DNA of 64,000 bases from positions 62,001 through 126,000 of the forward strand of contig JAHCIT010000004.1 in the NCBI GenBank assembly GCA_026129095.1, given 5' to 3'. This stretch comes from Deltaproteobacteria bacterium. GTDB lineage: Bacteria; JAGRBM01; JAHCIT01. The notes below the pieces were generated by a model that ran no database searches, had not been told where the DNA came from, and worked only from the letters and a program-made list of their open reading frames with translations. Shown here piece by piece: positions 31,777 to 40,046 of this stretch (position 1 is its first letter; every line of letters starts with the position of its first letter). A program made the position numbers and the translations under genes.

Positions 31777-33174
31777 CTATCCAGCCGGAAGCTCGACGTA
31801 GAAGCCCGCGCCTTCGCCCGACGCACGGTTCGTGTCGGCCCACACGCGGCCGCCGTGCAGTTCGCTGAGCCGCCGGACGATGTTGAGTCCGAGGCCCGTG
31901 CTGAGGGACGAGCGGCCCGCGCCCTTGCGGCGGCGGAGCAGCGCATCGGTATCGAACAGCGTCAGGGCGTCCTCGGGCGAGATGCCCGGCCCCGAATCGA
32001 GCACCGAAATGCGGACCCAGCCGGGGCCGGGGGTTTCCACCGCCACGCGAACCGTCCCGCCCTCTGGCGTGTAGGTGATGGCGTTCTGGACCAGGTTCGT
32101 CAGGATCTGGATCACCTTCGACTGGTCGCCCGTGACCTCGATGTCTTCAGGCGGGAGTTCCACCTGAAGGTCTATCTTCCGGAACTGGGCGGCGGCTTTC
32201 AGCGAATGGACCGATCCCTGCACGGTCCGGACGATGCTGAACCGGCTGCGGGAGAGCACGATCTGCCCGGCTTCGAGGCGGGCGAGGTCCAGCAGGTCGC
32301 GCACCAGCTCCATCATCCGGTCGCCCGATTCTCGGATCGATTTCAGGCTGCCCCGCACGCCCGCCATGTCGCCCGTGGCCACCCGCATCTCGGCCAGTTC
32401 CGTGTGTCCGGCAACTCCGGCCAGCAGGTTCTTCAGGTCATGGGAGCAGATGGCCGCCAGTTCCGTGCGGGAGCGGAACGCCTCCTGCGCCAGCCGGCGC
32501 CGCTTTTCGAGCGCATAGACGACGAGCCCGGCCATCATCACGCCGCCGAAGTTCACCAGATGCGCCACCGTGATGACGACAACAGGGTACGTCGGGATGC
32601 CGGCCGCATGGAGGTAGGGGTATTCGTGTCCCATGAGCGGCGAGTAGGGAATCACGCCCAGCCCCTCGGCGATGATGATCCCCGCATAGGCCCAGGTCGT
32701 CATGAAGGCGTATAAAAGCCCGGTCCAGATGCCGGCGAACAGAGTCCCCAGGATGACGAGCATCGGATAGAGGACGACCACCACCGTCGTCAGCGACCCG
32801 GTGAGATGCACACAGTAGGTAATGATGGCCGTGTCGAACACGCCCATCAGCATCACGATGGCGCGGGGCTGTATCCTCAGGAAAATCAGTGCCGCGCCGA
32901 CGACGCTGGCACCGGCGTAGGCCATGACCGCCGGGAGTTCGTCATAGAAGGCGGGCAGCATTGCCGCGGCCAGGACGATCCCGCCCGAAACCATGGCCCG
33001 GATCACCGAGGCGATCCGCTGCTGCCGGTAGAGGTCGTCGGAGTTGTCGGCGAAGTCGGTCGAGACCGACAGGAGGAACAGGAGACGTCCCAGCGTCCGG
33101 TCGAACAGCCTGAAACGCGGATCAGCCGCGGGAGGCGCAGGGAGCGGGAGCGTACGGTCTACCGATCCGGTCAC
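31777..33174 (-). CDS. Membrane histidine kinase, related to the cluster kinase
   Basis: About 465 residues from GTG 33174; a longer frame to 33390 has AT-rich, non-coding-like codons. Several hydrophobic segments and a loop 'GVIPYSPLM' match the loop of the kinase at 16124. A HisKA domain with 'ICSHDLKNLLAGVAGH' and an intact HATPase_c ('NLVQNAITY', 'LDSGPGISPE', 'GLGLNIV') follow. It probably phosphorylates the adjacent CheY-like regulator or the DUF4388 regulator. The shared membrane motif suggests the two kinases sense a similar signal. Confidence 0.87.
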   Translation of the reverse strand: MTGSVDRTLPLPAPPAADPRFRLFDRTLGRLLFLLSVSTDFADNSDDLYRQQRIASVIRAMVSGGIVLAAAMLPAFYDELPAVMAYAGASVVGAALIFLRIQPRAIVMLMGVFDTAIITYCVHLTGSLTTVVVVLYPMLVILGTLFAGIWTGLLYAFMTTWAYAGIIIAEGLGVIPYSPLMGHEYPYLHAAGIPTYPVVVITVAHLVNFGGVMMAGLVVYALEKRRRLAQEAFRSRTELAAICSHDLKNLLAGVAGHTELAEMRVATGDMAGVRGSLKSIRESGDRMMELVRDLLDLARLEAGQIVLSRSRFSIVRTVQGSVHSLKAAAQFRKIDLQVELPPEDIEVTGDQSKVIQILTNLVQNAITYTPEGGTVRVAVETPGPGWVRISVLDSGPGISPEDALTLFDTDALLRRRKGAGRSSLSTGLGLNIVRRLSELHGGRVWADTNRASGEGAGFYVELPAG

Positions 33175-33443
33175 ATCGGGCGTGGTGTTCTTGCCATTTT
33201 CCAGACAGCAGTACCCGTTCGCTGCCAGCCCCGCCCTTCCCAACCGGAGCCGCCGCAGAAAATCCCCAAGACCAGAACGATTCGGGACCAGTCTAAAGGG
33301 ACAGGTACCCGCATTAAAAGCCCCGGCTGTTTTTTCCGGAAAAATCCCCGCGCAAATATCTGTAATTGCTTTGATTTCTGGCAGTGTCACGCCCTGACAT
33401 ACGGTTTACTTACGGTATCCACAGGAATGGGAGGGTTTATCGC

Positions 33444-33791
33444 ATGGGAAACGGACGAAATCCCCTGCCGGCGCGGGACCGGATCGATCACGCGCCGTCA
33501 TCGCACCCAAGGGAGATGCCGGGCAAGACCGCCAGGGAACTGCGCGCCGAACGGGAGGAGGTGATCTGGCTCGACGCGAAGATCCAGTCGGAACTGGGAC
33601 CGGAGGACTATCTGCTCTGCCGGCTTCGCGCCACGGGTCACTCCTGGCAGCAGATCGCCGCCGCCGCGGAGGTCCGGTTCGGCGGCCAGTGGTCGCCCCA
33701 GCGGGCGGCCGCCCGGACCGGGCGGGCGCGGGACCGTCTCAGCCGCTATCTGGAGAAGCTGGCCGAACTGGACGGCGCCGGGGAGAGCTGA
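33444..33791 (+). CDS. Small sigma-region-4-like HTH protein
   Basis: A 115-residue basic protein. The ATG was chosen because GGGAGG lies ten bases upstream. The C-terminal half 'LRATGHSWQQIAAAAEVRFG' followed by 'RTGRARDRLSRYLEKL' resembles the HTH of sigma-70 region 4 ('G.SW.EIA......A...R.RRAR..L'). It overlaps no other gene and precedes another HTH gene by 5 bp, so both may be one regulatory unit. Role unknown; it could regulate the nearby phage-derived cluster. Confidence 0.6.
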   Translation: MGNGRNPLPARDRIDHAPSSHPREMPGKTARELRAEREEVIWLDAKIQSELGPEDYLLCRLRATGHSWQQIAAAAEVRFGGQWSPQRAAARTGRARDRLSRYLEKLAELDGAGES

Positions 33792-33796
33792 CACCC

Positions 33797-34075
33797 ATGA
33801 GCGGCTACATCGTGGGACACAAGGCGATCTGCCAATACCTCGGCTGCTCGCCGAGCACGCTCAAGCGGTGGATCCGCACGGAGGCACTTCCCGTCTGGCG
33901 GCTTGGGCCGGGGACGAAGGGGCGGGTAGGCACGACCGCCACCGCGCTGGAGCGGTGGCTCCAGCAGCGGCCGTCCGCCTCAGCCGCGCCGCCTAGCGGG
34001 AACCTGCGAACCAGCGGAGAAACAGGTCCAGGCTTACCGCGAATCCGGCACGCGGGGCGGCGCCGTAACGGCTGA
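33797..34075 (+). CDS. Excisionase/HTH_17-type DNA-binding protein
   Basis: A 92-residue protein. 'GHKAICQYLGCSPSTLKRWI' followed by 'EALPVWRLG' is a winged MerR-like HTH of the excisionase/HTH_17 class. Such proteins regulate phage genes or act as small terminase-like DNA binders. It lies 5 bp after another HTH gene. Its last 83 bp overlap the end of the convergent asparaginyl-tRNA-synthetase-like gene, and residues after about 66 look like read-through tail. Confidence 0.65.
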   Translation: MSGYIVGHKAICQYLGCSPSTLKRWIRTEALPVWRLGPGTKGRVGTTATALERWLQQRPSASAAPPSGNLRTSGETGPGLPRIRHAGRRRNG

Positions 34076-35069
34076 GATCAAGATACCAGTCCGGCACCGG
34101 GCCGCCGCTCTCGCGCAGTTGCCGGGAGAGCGTCTCAAGGCCGGTCTCGTACTCGGCGCCCGCGCCGATCCAGCCGAAGCCCTCCGGCGCGAAGATGTCG
34201 AACGACAGCGCCCGCCCCTGCGCGTCCCGTCTCACCAGCGCGTCGGCGGGAAGGGCCGGCGGGCGGTTCAGGAACACCGGCCGCTCCGGCGCGGCCGGGG
34301 ACGGCGGATCGTCATGGGCGGGGCGGGGGAACGGAGCCTTCACGAAGTTGAGCGGCACCGGGTTGCGGCCCAGCGTGCGGAGATCGTCGGCCTGCTCGGT
34401 GGCCAGCCGGTGGACCAGGTACGAGAGAAAATCCTCGGCCACGTTCATGGCGTCCTCGATCCCGGCGAAGGCGATCCGCGCCTCCACGTCCCATCCGGCG
34501 GCGGGACCGCCGCCGGAATCCCGCTGCACGGGAGCGATCGAGAACACCTTGCCAAGGGCCGGTGCGGCGGCGTCGAGGCGGCACGCCGCGCCGGGGCCGA
34601 ACCCGCGTGCGACCGTGCGTTCGGCCATCTCCACCTGCACGTATCCGTTCCAGTCGAAGTAGTCCCGGATATCCTTCCCGGCGGCGTTGCGGATGCGGAG
34701 CAGCGCCTGTCCCTCCGGCGTCCGGGCCCACAGGTGCCAGTGGGCTTCCGGGGAGGGCGAGGCCACGAGCGGCGGAGCCGCCTGGTACAGGCCGATACCG
34801 GTCACTTTCAGTTCCTGCCCGGCGGCGCCGTCCAGGACCTTGCCCGTCACGGCGAGCGAGCTTTCCGGCGTGAGATTCCGGGCCGCGTCCCACTGGTCCG
34901 GCGGGATGTCCCGGCTGGAGACGATGCACCGGACCTGGCCCGTGCCGTCGCGGACGGTGAGCAGCATGCCCCCCTCGCCCGCCGGAACGGCCGACACCAC
35001 CCAGCCCTTCAGCGTCACCACCCGGCCCGGGTACTGGCGAAGGTTCTGGATGTGGACGTGGCTGAACAT
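33993..35069 (-). CDS. Degenerate asparaginyl-tRNA synthetase-like protein
   Basis: A 358-residue protein. Residues 1-95 are an OB-fold as in AsnRS/AspRS ('GRVVTLKGWVV', 'GTGQVRCIVSSRDI'). The rest aligns by eye with the class II core: motif 1-like 'RIRNAAGKDIRDYFDWNGYV', motif 2 region 'APVQRDSGG' where AsnRS has 'GPTFRAENS', and motif 3 'AGFAVSLDLFLRW' where AsnRS has 'SGFGLGFERLVMW'. The motif 3 Arg and motif 2 Glu are lost, so aminoacylation is unlikely. It is shorter than AsnRS (about 430-460). It lies 6 bp downstream of the DUF481 gene, so the two are co-transcribed. Confidence 0.75.
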   Translation of the reverse strand: MFSHVHIQNLRQYPGRVVTLKGWVVSAVPAGEGGMLLTVRDGTGQVRCIVSSRDIPPDQWDAARNLTPESSLAVTGKVLDGAAGQELKVTGIGLYQAAPPLVASPSPEAHWHLWARTPEGQALLRIRNAAGKDIRDYFDWNGYVQVEMAERTVARGFGPGAACRLDAAAPALGKVFSIAPVQRDSGGGPAAGWDVEARIAFAGIEDAMNVAEDFLSYLVHRLATEQADDLRTLGRNPVPLNFVKAPFPRPAHDDPPSPAAPERPVFLNRPPALPADALVRRDAQGRALSFDIFAPEGFGWIGAGAEYETGLETLSRQLRESGGPVPDWYLDLSRYGAAPRAGFAVSLDLFLRWFAGSR

Positions 35070-35075
35070 GGCCCC

Positions 35076-35921
35076 TTACTGGAAGGTATAGACGAGGTTC
35101 ACCGTGGTGCGGGTGTCGATATCCTTCTTGAACAGCAGCGGTGCCGGCGGGACAACACTCGTGTCCTGCGGCGGATCGGTCAGGTAGCGGATGTTGAACG
35201 CCACCTTGAGCGCAAGCCGGCCCACGATGCTGGCCGAGAGTGCCGTCGTCGAATCGGTGATGATCCCGCCACCGGATTTCGGGCCGAAGATGGTCGAGGC
35301 GACCTCGCTGAACTCCGCCGTGTCGCTGATCTTCCAGAGGAAGTTGAGCGCGGCGCGGCCAATGAAGTCGTCGTTGCGGATGGCGCCGAACGGCTTGGAG
35401 TGCCGTCCGCCGGGTCCGCCTTCGAGACTGAGCTGGACCTTCTCCTCGTCCACGATCCTGATGCCGTAGCCGCCCGTCTCGGTCACCTGGTATTCGAACC
35501 CGCTGAACTTGTCGTTGATGTATTCGCCTGTGCCGAACAGGTAGTGCCGCCGGGTCAGGCTGTAAGCCGACTTGCCGAACAGCTCGTACCGGCGGGCACT
35601 GGTCTTGGTCTGCCGGGTCGCCTGGTCGAAGCTCCGGGTATAGAGGGCCTTGAAATGGCCGTTGTGGATGAAACTTCCGTGGGCCAGCTCGCCGCTCGTT
35701 CCAGCGTTCAGGCTGGTGGACTTGGTATTACCGGTGGTGAGCAGAAGGCCCAGTTCCGCAGCGGCCTTCCATGTATAGGGCGGAGGAGGCGGCTCGGCTG
35801 CCGGAGTTTCGGCTGCTGGAGTTTCGGCCGCCGGCGGGGCCTCCCCCGCTTCCTGCGCGAAAGCCCGGACCGGGAGCCACATGCCCAGCGCCAGCATCAG
35901 TCCCGCTGCATAATGCTTCAT
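35076..35921 (-). CDS. DUF481 (YdiY-type) outer-membrane beta-barrel protein
   Basis: A 281-residue exported protein: signal peptide ('MKHYAAGLMLALGMWLPVRA', 'FAQ'), an Ala/Pro/Glu-rich spacer with repeated 'AAETPAAE', then a barrel of alternating strands typical of DUF481 ('AELGLLLTTGNTKSTSLNAG', ending 'TTVNLVYTFQ' with C-terminal aromatic). Family members are salt- or acid-induced outer-membrane proteins of unknown transport role. An ATG seven codons upstream is less likely. It forms an operon with the synthetase-like gene. Confidence 0.88.
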   Translation of the reverse strand: MKHYAAGLMLALGMWLPVRAFAQEAGEAPPAAETPAAETPAAEPPPPPYTWKAAAELGLLLTTGNTKSTSLNAGTSGELAHGSFIHNGHFKALYTRSFDQATRQTKTSARRYELFGKSAYSLTRRHYLFGTGEYINDKFSGFEYQVTETGGYGIRIVDEEKVQLSLEGGPGGRHSKPFGAIRNDDFIGRAALNFLWKISDTAEFSEVASTIFGPKSGGGIITDSTTALSASIVGRLALKVAFNIRYLTDPPQDTSVVPPAPLLFKKDIDTRTTVNLVYTFQ

Positions 35922-36069
35922 CGTCAAACGTCCCCGGATCATCCCTGAAAGTTCCTTCTGGTTTCATCCTTTTAATGGCTGAAACGTATCACGCCCATAG
36001 CACGGGGACCGTTCTGAAAACACCCCCCGCCACTCCCTTCTTTTCTCCCGCCTTGCTACACCCCTTCCT

Positions 36070-36921
36070 GTGACCACCGCCGACGCCGCCCTCCTGGGCC
36101 TGATCCAGGGACTCACCGAATACCTGCCCGTCTCGTCGAGCGGACACCTTGTGCTTGCCCAGCAGTACCTGGGACTCGACATCCCCCCCACGACCATCCT
36201 CGCCTTTGACGTGCTCCTGCATCAGGGGACGCTCGCCGCCGTCCTGTTCTTCTTCCGCCGCGAGCTGGTCCCCATGACCCGGCAGGCCGTGAGTCTGGCG
36301 CTCGCCGGACCGAAGGAGTGGAGGGGATCCGGCAGCCGCTGGCCCCTTGGGCACTTTGCCTGGATGGCCGTGATTGCCACGGTCCCGGCGATCATCGCTG
36401 CCGTCCTTCTGGGGGATTTCTTCGAGGAGGTGTTCGGCAGCGGGCGCTACCTGTGGATCGAGTTCGCCATCACGACGGCCTTCGTGCTCTGGGGACAGCG
36501 GGCGGCGCGAAGGCTGGCGGGTGGCAAGGGGCCCGGCCAGTTCGGCGTCAGGGAGGCTGGCATCACGGGCCTTCTGCAGGCGCTCGCCATCCTGCCGGCG
36601 GTTTCGCGCTCCGGGACCACCGTCGCCGGGGCGCTCGCCATGGGGCTGGAGCGGGAAACCGCCGCGCGGTTTTCCTTCATCATGTCCATACCGGCCCTGC
36701 TCGGCGCGGCGGTCTTCACGACCGGTCCGCTCATGGAGGGTTTCCGCAGCGGCGACATCACGATCGCGGCGGCCGCCGCCGGCACCGTCATTTCCGGCAT
36801 CACGGGATTTCTCACCTTGGGGTTCCTGGTCCGCATCATCCAGGGAGCCCGTTTGTACTGGTTCGCCGTCTACACGGGAGCCCTGTCGCTATTCCTGTTC
36901 GTCCGGGACGTGCTGATGTAG
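36070..36921 (+). CDS. uppP: Undecaprenyl-diphosphatase UppP (BacA)
   Basis: A 283-residue integral membrane enzyme starting at GTG. It carries both active-site motifs: 'GLTEYLPVSSSGHL' near residues 14-27 and 'ILPAVSRSGTT' near residues 177-187. It removes a phosphate from undecaprenyl diphosphate, recycling the lipid carrier for peptidoglycan and other envelope polymers, and confers bacitracin resistance when overexpressed. The length is normal. It is monocistronic and divergent from the DUF481 gene. Confidence 0.97.
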   Translation: MTTADAALLGLIQGLTEYLPVSSSGHLVLAQQYLGLDIPPTTILAFDVLLHQGTLAAVLFFFRRELVPMTRQAVSLALAGPKEWRGSGSRWPLGHFAWMAVIATVPAIIAAVLLGDFFEEVFGSGRYLWIEFAITTAFVLWGQRAARRLAGGKGPGQFGVREAGITGLLQALAILPAVSRSGTTVAGALAMGLERETAARFSFIMSIPALLGAAVFTTGPLMEGFRSGDITIAAAAAGTVISGITGFLTLGFLVRIIQGARLYWFAVYTGALSLFLFVRDVLM

Positions 36922-36948
36922 GGCCGGAAAAATTCCCCCCGAAAACCC

Positions 36949-36976
36949 TTGGTTCCGTGTAAAATGACGCTACTAT
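36949..36976 (+). promoter_or_regulatory. Candidate promoter of the 38-residue protein gene
   Basis: TTGGTT (36949-36954), 16-bp spacer and TACTAT (36971-36976), about 55 bp before the ATG at 37031. The -10 matches four of six consensus positions and the -35 three. By-eye prediction. Confidence 0.4.
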
Positions 36977-37030
36977 CCCCCGCCCGGTGGTCCTGAAAGG
37001 CCACCCCGAGCACCTCACAAGGGAGGGACA

Positions 37031-37147
37031 ATGCTCCACTTCAATCCGTTCGTCGAGGAATACAACCCCAAGCCCGGCAAGAAGCGCCGCCGCCGGAAAG
37101 TGGGCAAGAAAAAGCGCGCCAACATGCGCAAGCGCCGCAAGAAGTAG
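37031..37147 (+). CDS. 38-residue extremely basic small protein
   Basis: A strong ribosome site (AAGGGAGGG) precedes ATG, and a candidate promoter and a terminator-like hairpin flank the gene. The protein begins 'MLHFNPFVEEYNPKPGKKRR' and continues with 16 Lys/Arg among its last 20 residues ('NMRKRRKK' at the end). No signal peptide. Such a charge suggests nucleic acid or ribosome binding. No family is recognised, and it is shorter than most gene callers accept. Confidence 0.7.
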   Translation: MLHFNPFVEEYNPKPGKKRRRRKVGKKKRANMRKRRKK

Positions 37148-37169
37148 CGCGCTGAACGGTACAAACGCA

Positions 37170-37219
37170 CCGCCACCCCCTCACGGAACCATCCGCACGG
37201 GGAGTGGCGGCGCTGTTTT
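37170..37219 (+). terminator. Hairpin terminator after the 38-residue gene
   Basis: CCGCCAC (37170-37176) pairs with GTGGCGG (37204-37210), extended by CCCC/GGGG with one bulge, then CGCTGTTTT. It lies 23 bp after the stop of the small gene and before the convergent lipoprotein gene. Confidence 0.55.
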
Positions 37220-37248
37220 CTGGAGCCGCCGTCTCCCGGGCAGCCCCC

Positions 37249-39078
37249 CTACTCCAGCGGCTTTTCCAGCGCGGGCGGCTTGTCGAGTTTCGTGAAGAAC
37301 AGCTTTTCCTGGCCCGGCGTGAACGTGTCGGTGACATGGACGCTCGTGACGATGGAAAACTTCGTCTGCTTCACCTTCAGCCAGTCTTCCATCCGGAAAT
37401 ACATGCCGGGGACCGCGCCGGGGAACCGTTCGGGCGCGTCAATGAGGTCCGGGTCATCCACCAGGTAGGCGTGGAGCTTGATGGGGATTTCCGGCGGGAT
37501 GTTGATCCGCATGAGGAAGTAGGAGTTTTCCCAGCCGATCGCCGCGAACCGGTTTTCCTCCGGGATCGCGTTCACCTTTGCGATCTCCGGATTCTTCGGA
37601 TTGCCGGTGATCGTCAAGGGCTTGTCCATCCCGTTGGTATAGAAAGTCCCGCCCCGGAGATCGCGGAAATCCATTCCTGAATACATCTCGAACTTGGAGG
37701 CCACGGTCCCGATGGCGAACGGCGACCAGATGTCGAAGCCGTATTCGAGGCCATAGGGATAGAAGACCGTGTCGTTCCAGATCTTCGGCGACTGGAGGCC
37801 GAGGATCATCCGGATGCTGATCCCCTTGTGCAGGATCGCACGCACGGGCCCGTCGATCCACGCGGCCGTCTTGGAGCCGAAGTCGGTCTGGTTGCGGTTG
37901 AAGTCATAAAAACGGAAAAACGTCGAGGTGAGCCGTATCTTGAGGATGTCCACCCGGTTTTCCGAGAACTTGCCGTTGGGGAGCCGGACGGAAGCCCGGT
38001 CGATGGCAAACGGCGTGTCCTTGTTGAAGCCGATGGCGAACGAGGTCGCCTCCACCAGATCCTCGGCCACCTTGTAGGTCACGTAGTCGGTCCGGCTGTA
38101 GGCGGGGGCCTCGCCATCCCAGGCGGTGAGGTAGGCATAGCCGCGCTTTCCGTCCACGGGATCGCGGATCACCAGTTCGCGGATCACCGCCGGCCTGTTT
38201 CCCTTGTGGGCCGGGAACGCATCGAGGTTCTCCAGCCGGTCGCCGAGATCGAACGCCATGAACACCAGTTCGTCGTTGGCGTCGAAAAGGCCGCGGTCCT
38301 TGTCATGATCCTTGTCGGGGCCGTCGGTAAAAACGTATTCGCCCTTGGGGTGACGCTCGTCGATCTGGAGCGGGATGGGCTCGATCCCCCTCGCCCGGAT
38401 CGCGTGCAGCCGGATGGACGAAATCGGCCGTCCGAGGAACGGTCCGAGCTGCTCGCCAACGATCAGCACCGGCTCCACGTCGCGGTTGAGCGGCCTGACG
38501 AACGGCTTTCTCGGCGCGGGTGCCTCGGCCACCGGCGGAGGCGGCGCAGCCGGTGGAGCTTCAGCCGCTTTTACTGGTGCCGGAGCCGGTTGTGCGGGTG
38601 CGGCTGGCGGGGGTGCGGCTGATGCCGGAGCCTGCTGTGCCGGTGCGGCCGGTTTGGCGATAACCGTTTTTTCCGCCGCTGGTTCTGCCGCCGCCGGAGC
38701 GGCTTCGGGCACGGGAGTCTCTGCCGCAGCCACCTCTGCTGGAGCCGGAGCGGGAGAAGCGGCGGCTTCCGCGACCGGTTCAGTCGCCGTTCCGGTCGAG
38801 GGGTCTGGCGCGGCCTCCGGCGCAGCTTCGGCAGCGGCAACAGGTTCAGCGGGAACAGGCTCGGAGGCTGCCGGCGCTGGCGGGGTTTCCTCCACCGGGC
38901 GCTCCGGGGGCGGCGGAGCCATCTCTTCCCAGCTCGGCTCGCTTTCGGTGTAGCTCTTGTCGCCCTGCCCTGAAAACCATGAACAGGCCCCTAGCGATGC
39001 CAGTGCCAGCGCCGTCAGCGCCCGGCGTGCCGTAACCACCTTGCTTGCTTCTGCCGTCTTCTTCACGCTTCGTTCCAC
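37249..39078 (-). CDS. Large lipoprotein with Ala/Pro/Glu linker and unknown C-terminal domain
   Basis: A 609-residue lipoprotein with Cys32 in 'ASLGAC'. Residues about 45-210 are low complexity (Ala, Pro, Glu), likely a spacer through the cell wall. The C-terminal 400 residues are folded and beta-rich: 'VLIVGEQLGPFLGRPISSIR', an EF-hand-like acidic stretch 'DGPDKDHDKDRGLFDAND', and 'ERFPGAVPGMYFRMEDW'. No named family was recognised. Probably an envelope protein of the outer membrane, perhaps calcium-binding. It is downstream of the FGE-fold gene on the same strand by 34 bp, so it may be the upstream gene of an operon. Confidence 0.6.
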   Translation of the reverse strand: MERSVKKTAEASKVVTARRALTALALASLGACSWFSGQGDKSYTESEPSWEEMAPPPPERPVEETPPAPAASEPVPAEPVAAAEAAPEAAPDPSTGTATEPVAEAAASPAPAPAEVAAAETPVPEAAPAAAEPAAEKTVIAKPAAPAQQAPASAAPPPAAPAQPAPAPVKAAEAPPAAPPPPVAEAPAPRKPFVRPLNRDVEPVLIVGEQLGPFLGRPISSIRLHAIRARGIEPIPLQIDERHPKGEYVFTDGPDKDHDKDRGLFDANDELVFMAFDLGDRLENLDAFPAHKGNRPAVIRELVIRDPVDGKRGYAYLTAWDGEAPAYSRTDYVTYKVAEDLVEATSFAIGFNKDTPFAIDRASVRLPNGKFSENRVDILKIRLTSTFFRFYDFNRNQTDFGSKTAAWIDGPVRAILHKGISIRMILGLQSPKIWNDTVFYPYGLEYGFDIWSPFAIGTVASKFEMYSGMDFRDLRGGTFYTNGMDKPLTITGNPKNPEIAKVNAIPEENRFAAIGWENSYFLMRINIPPEIPIKLHAYLVDDPDLIDAPERFPGAVPGMYFRMEDWLKVKQTKFSIVTSVHVTDTFTPGQEKLFFTKLDKPPALEKPLE

Positions 39079-39112
39079 TCCCTCAATATCATCAACCGCA
39101 CATCCATGTCCC

Positions 39113-39955
39113 TTACGGCTTTTCCGGGTCGGTCAGCTCCATCGGATCCTTGCCGTCGAACACGCACCGGAACCCCACGTCCGGCCGGGCCATTTCCGGC
39201 GGCAGCGACGCCCGTGCGGCCGCCCGGTAGGGCGACGGCCGGTTGTCGGCCGCCACGGTCCGGTACGAACCGCCCTTGATTACCTTCTGCTGGCCCGCTG
39301 GCGGGCCCTTGGGGTTCTGGGACGGCGAACGTCCGTAATAGACCGGATCGAACCAGTCGCCAACCCATTCGGCCACGTTTCCGGCCATGTCCATTAAACC
39401 GGTTTCGGTGGCTCCCCTGGGGAACGATCCCGCCGGGGCCACCTCGTCGTGCCGGTCGGTCCGGCCGAAGGCGAAGGGCTCGCCGTCGGCGAAGTTGCCG
39501 TGCGTCCACTCAAACTCGTTGCCCCAGGGGAACCGGTTGCCCGATGGCCCCCGCGCCGCGGCTTCCCACTCGGCCTCCGACGGGAGCCGCCCGCCCCACC
39601 ACAGGCAGAAATCCCGCGCCTGGAACCAGGAGACGCCCGCCACGGGAAGATCCGGGTTGCGGCGGTCGATGTATTCGCGGGGCTCGGTGCAGGCTCCGTC
39701 GGCAAGACAGCCCGCGTAGTCGGCATAGGTGACTTCGGTTTTCCTGATCTGGAAGTAGCCAAGCGTCACGCGCCGGACCGGCCGCTCGGCCGCAAGCCCC
39801 CCGGCATCGCCGGTCGTGTACTGGCCCGGCTTGATCGGCACCATCTCCCCCGGCGAGGGTGTACGGGGACGGTAGGCGTCCTCTTTCGCCTCCTGGGCGC
39901 GGAGGGGAAACGCGGAGACGGCCAGTGCCGCCGCTATGATCCAGATACTGTGCAT
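39113..39955 (-). CDS. Exported FGE-sulfatase-fold protein lacking the catalytic cysteines
   Basis: A 280-residue protein: signal peptide 'MHSIWIIAAALAVSAFPLRA' then a formylglycine-generating-enzyme domain ('RLPSEAEWEAAARGP', 'GLMDMAGNVAEWVGDWF', 'KVIKGGSY', ending 'DVGFRCVFD'). True FGEs have Cys after 'GGSY' and a second Cys a few residues on; here 'GGSYRTVA' has Thr, so it should not make formylglycine. Other members act as binding or regulatory modules. The ATG at 39955 gives the signal peptide. It is the last minus-strand gene of this pair and has a good promoter candidate. Confidence 0.82.
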   Translation of the reverse strand: MHSIWIIAAALAVSAFPLRAQEAKEDAYRPRTPSPGEMVPIKPGQYTTGDAGGLAAERPVRRVTLGYFQIRKTEVTYADYAGCLADGACTEPREYIDRRNPDLPVAGVSWFQARDFCLWWGGRLPSEAEWEAAARGPSGNRFPWGNEFEWTHGNFADGEPFAFGRTDRHDEVAPAGSFPRGATETGLMDMAGNVAEWVGDWFDPVYYGRSPSQNPKGPPAGQQKVIKGGSYRTVAADNRPSPYRAAARASLPPEMARPDVGFRCVFDGKDPMELTDPEKP

Positions 39956-39982
39956 CCCTTTATATCCAGCCGGGGAACGGGC

Positions 39983-40011
39983 ATGATCGACACCCGGCCG
40001 CCGGTAGTCAA
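39983..40011 (-). promoter_or_regulatory. Candidate promoter of the FGE-fold gene
   Basis: Minus-strand TTGACT (40011-40006), 17-bp spacer, GATCAT (39988-39983). The gene start is at 39955. -35 matches five of six and -10 four of six positions. Confidence 0.5.
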
Positions 40012-40046
40012 GAAACCGGGCCCGAAATCGGCAGCCGGAAACATCA

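Noticed and set aside
33175-33390. N-terminal extension of the second kinase to 33390
   Set aside because: Codons are AT-rich and unlike the rest of the gene; no ribosome site. Treated as promoter region.
39113-39955. Active formylglycine-generating enzyme
   Set aside because: The Cys required after the GGSY motif is Thr.
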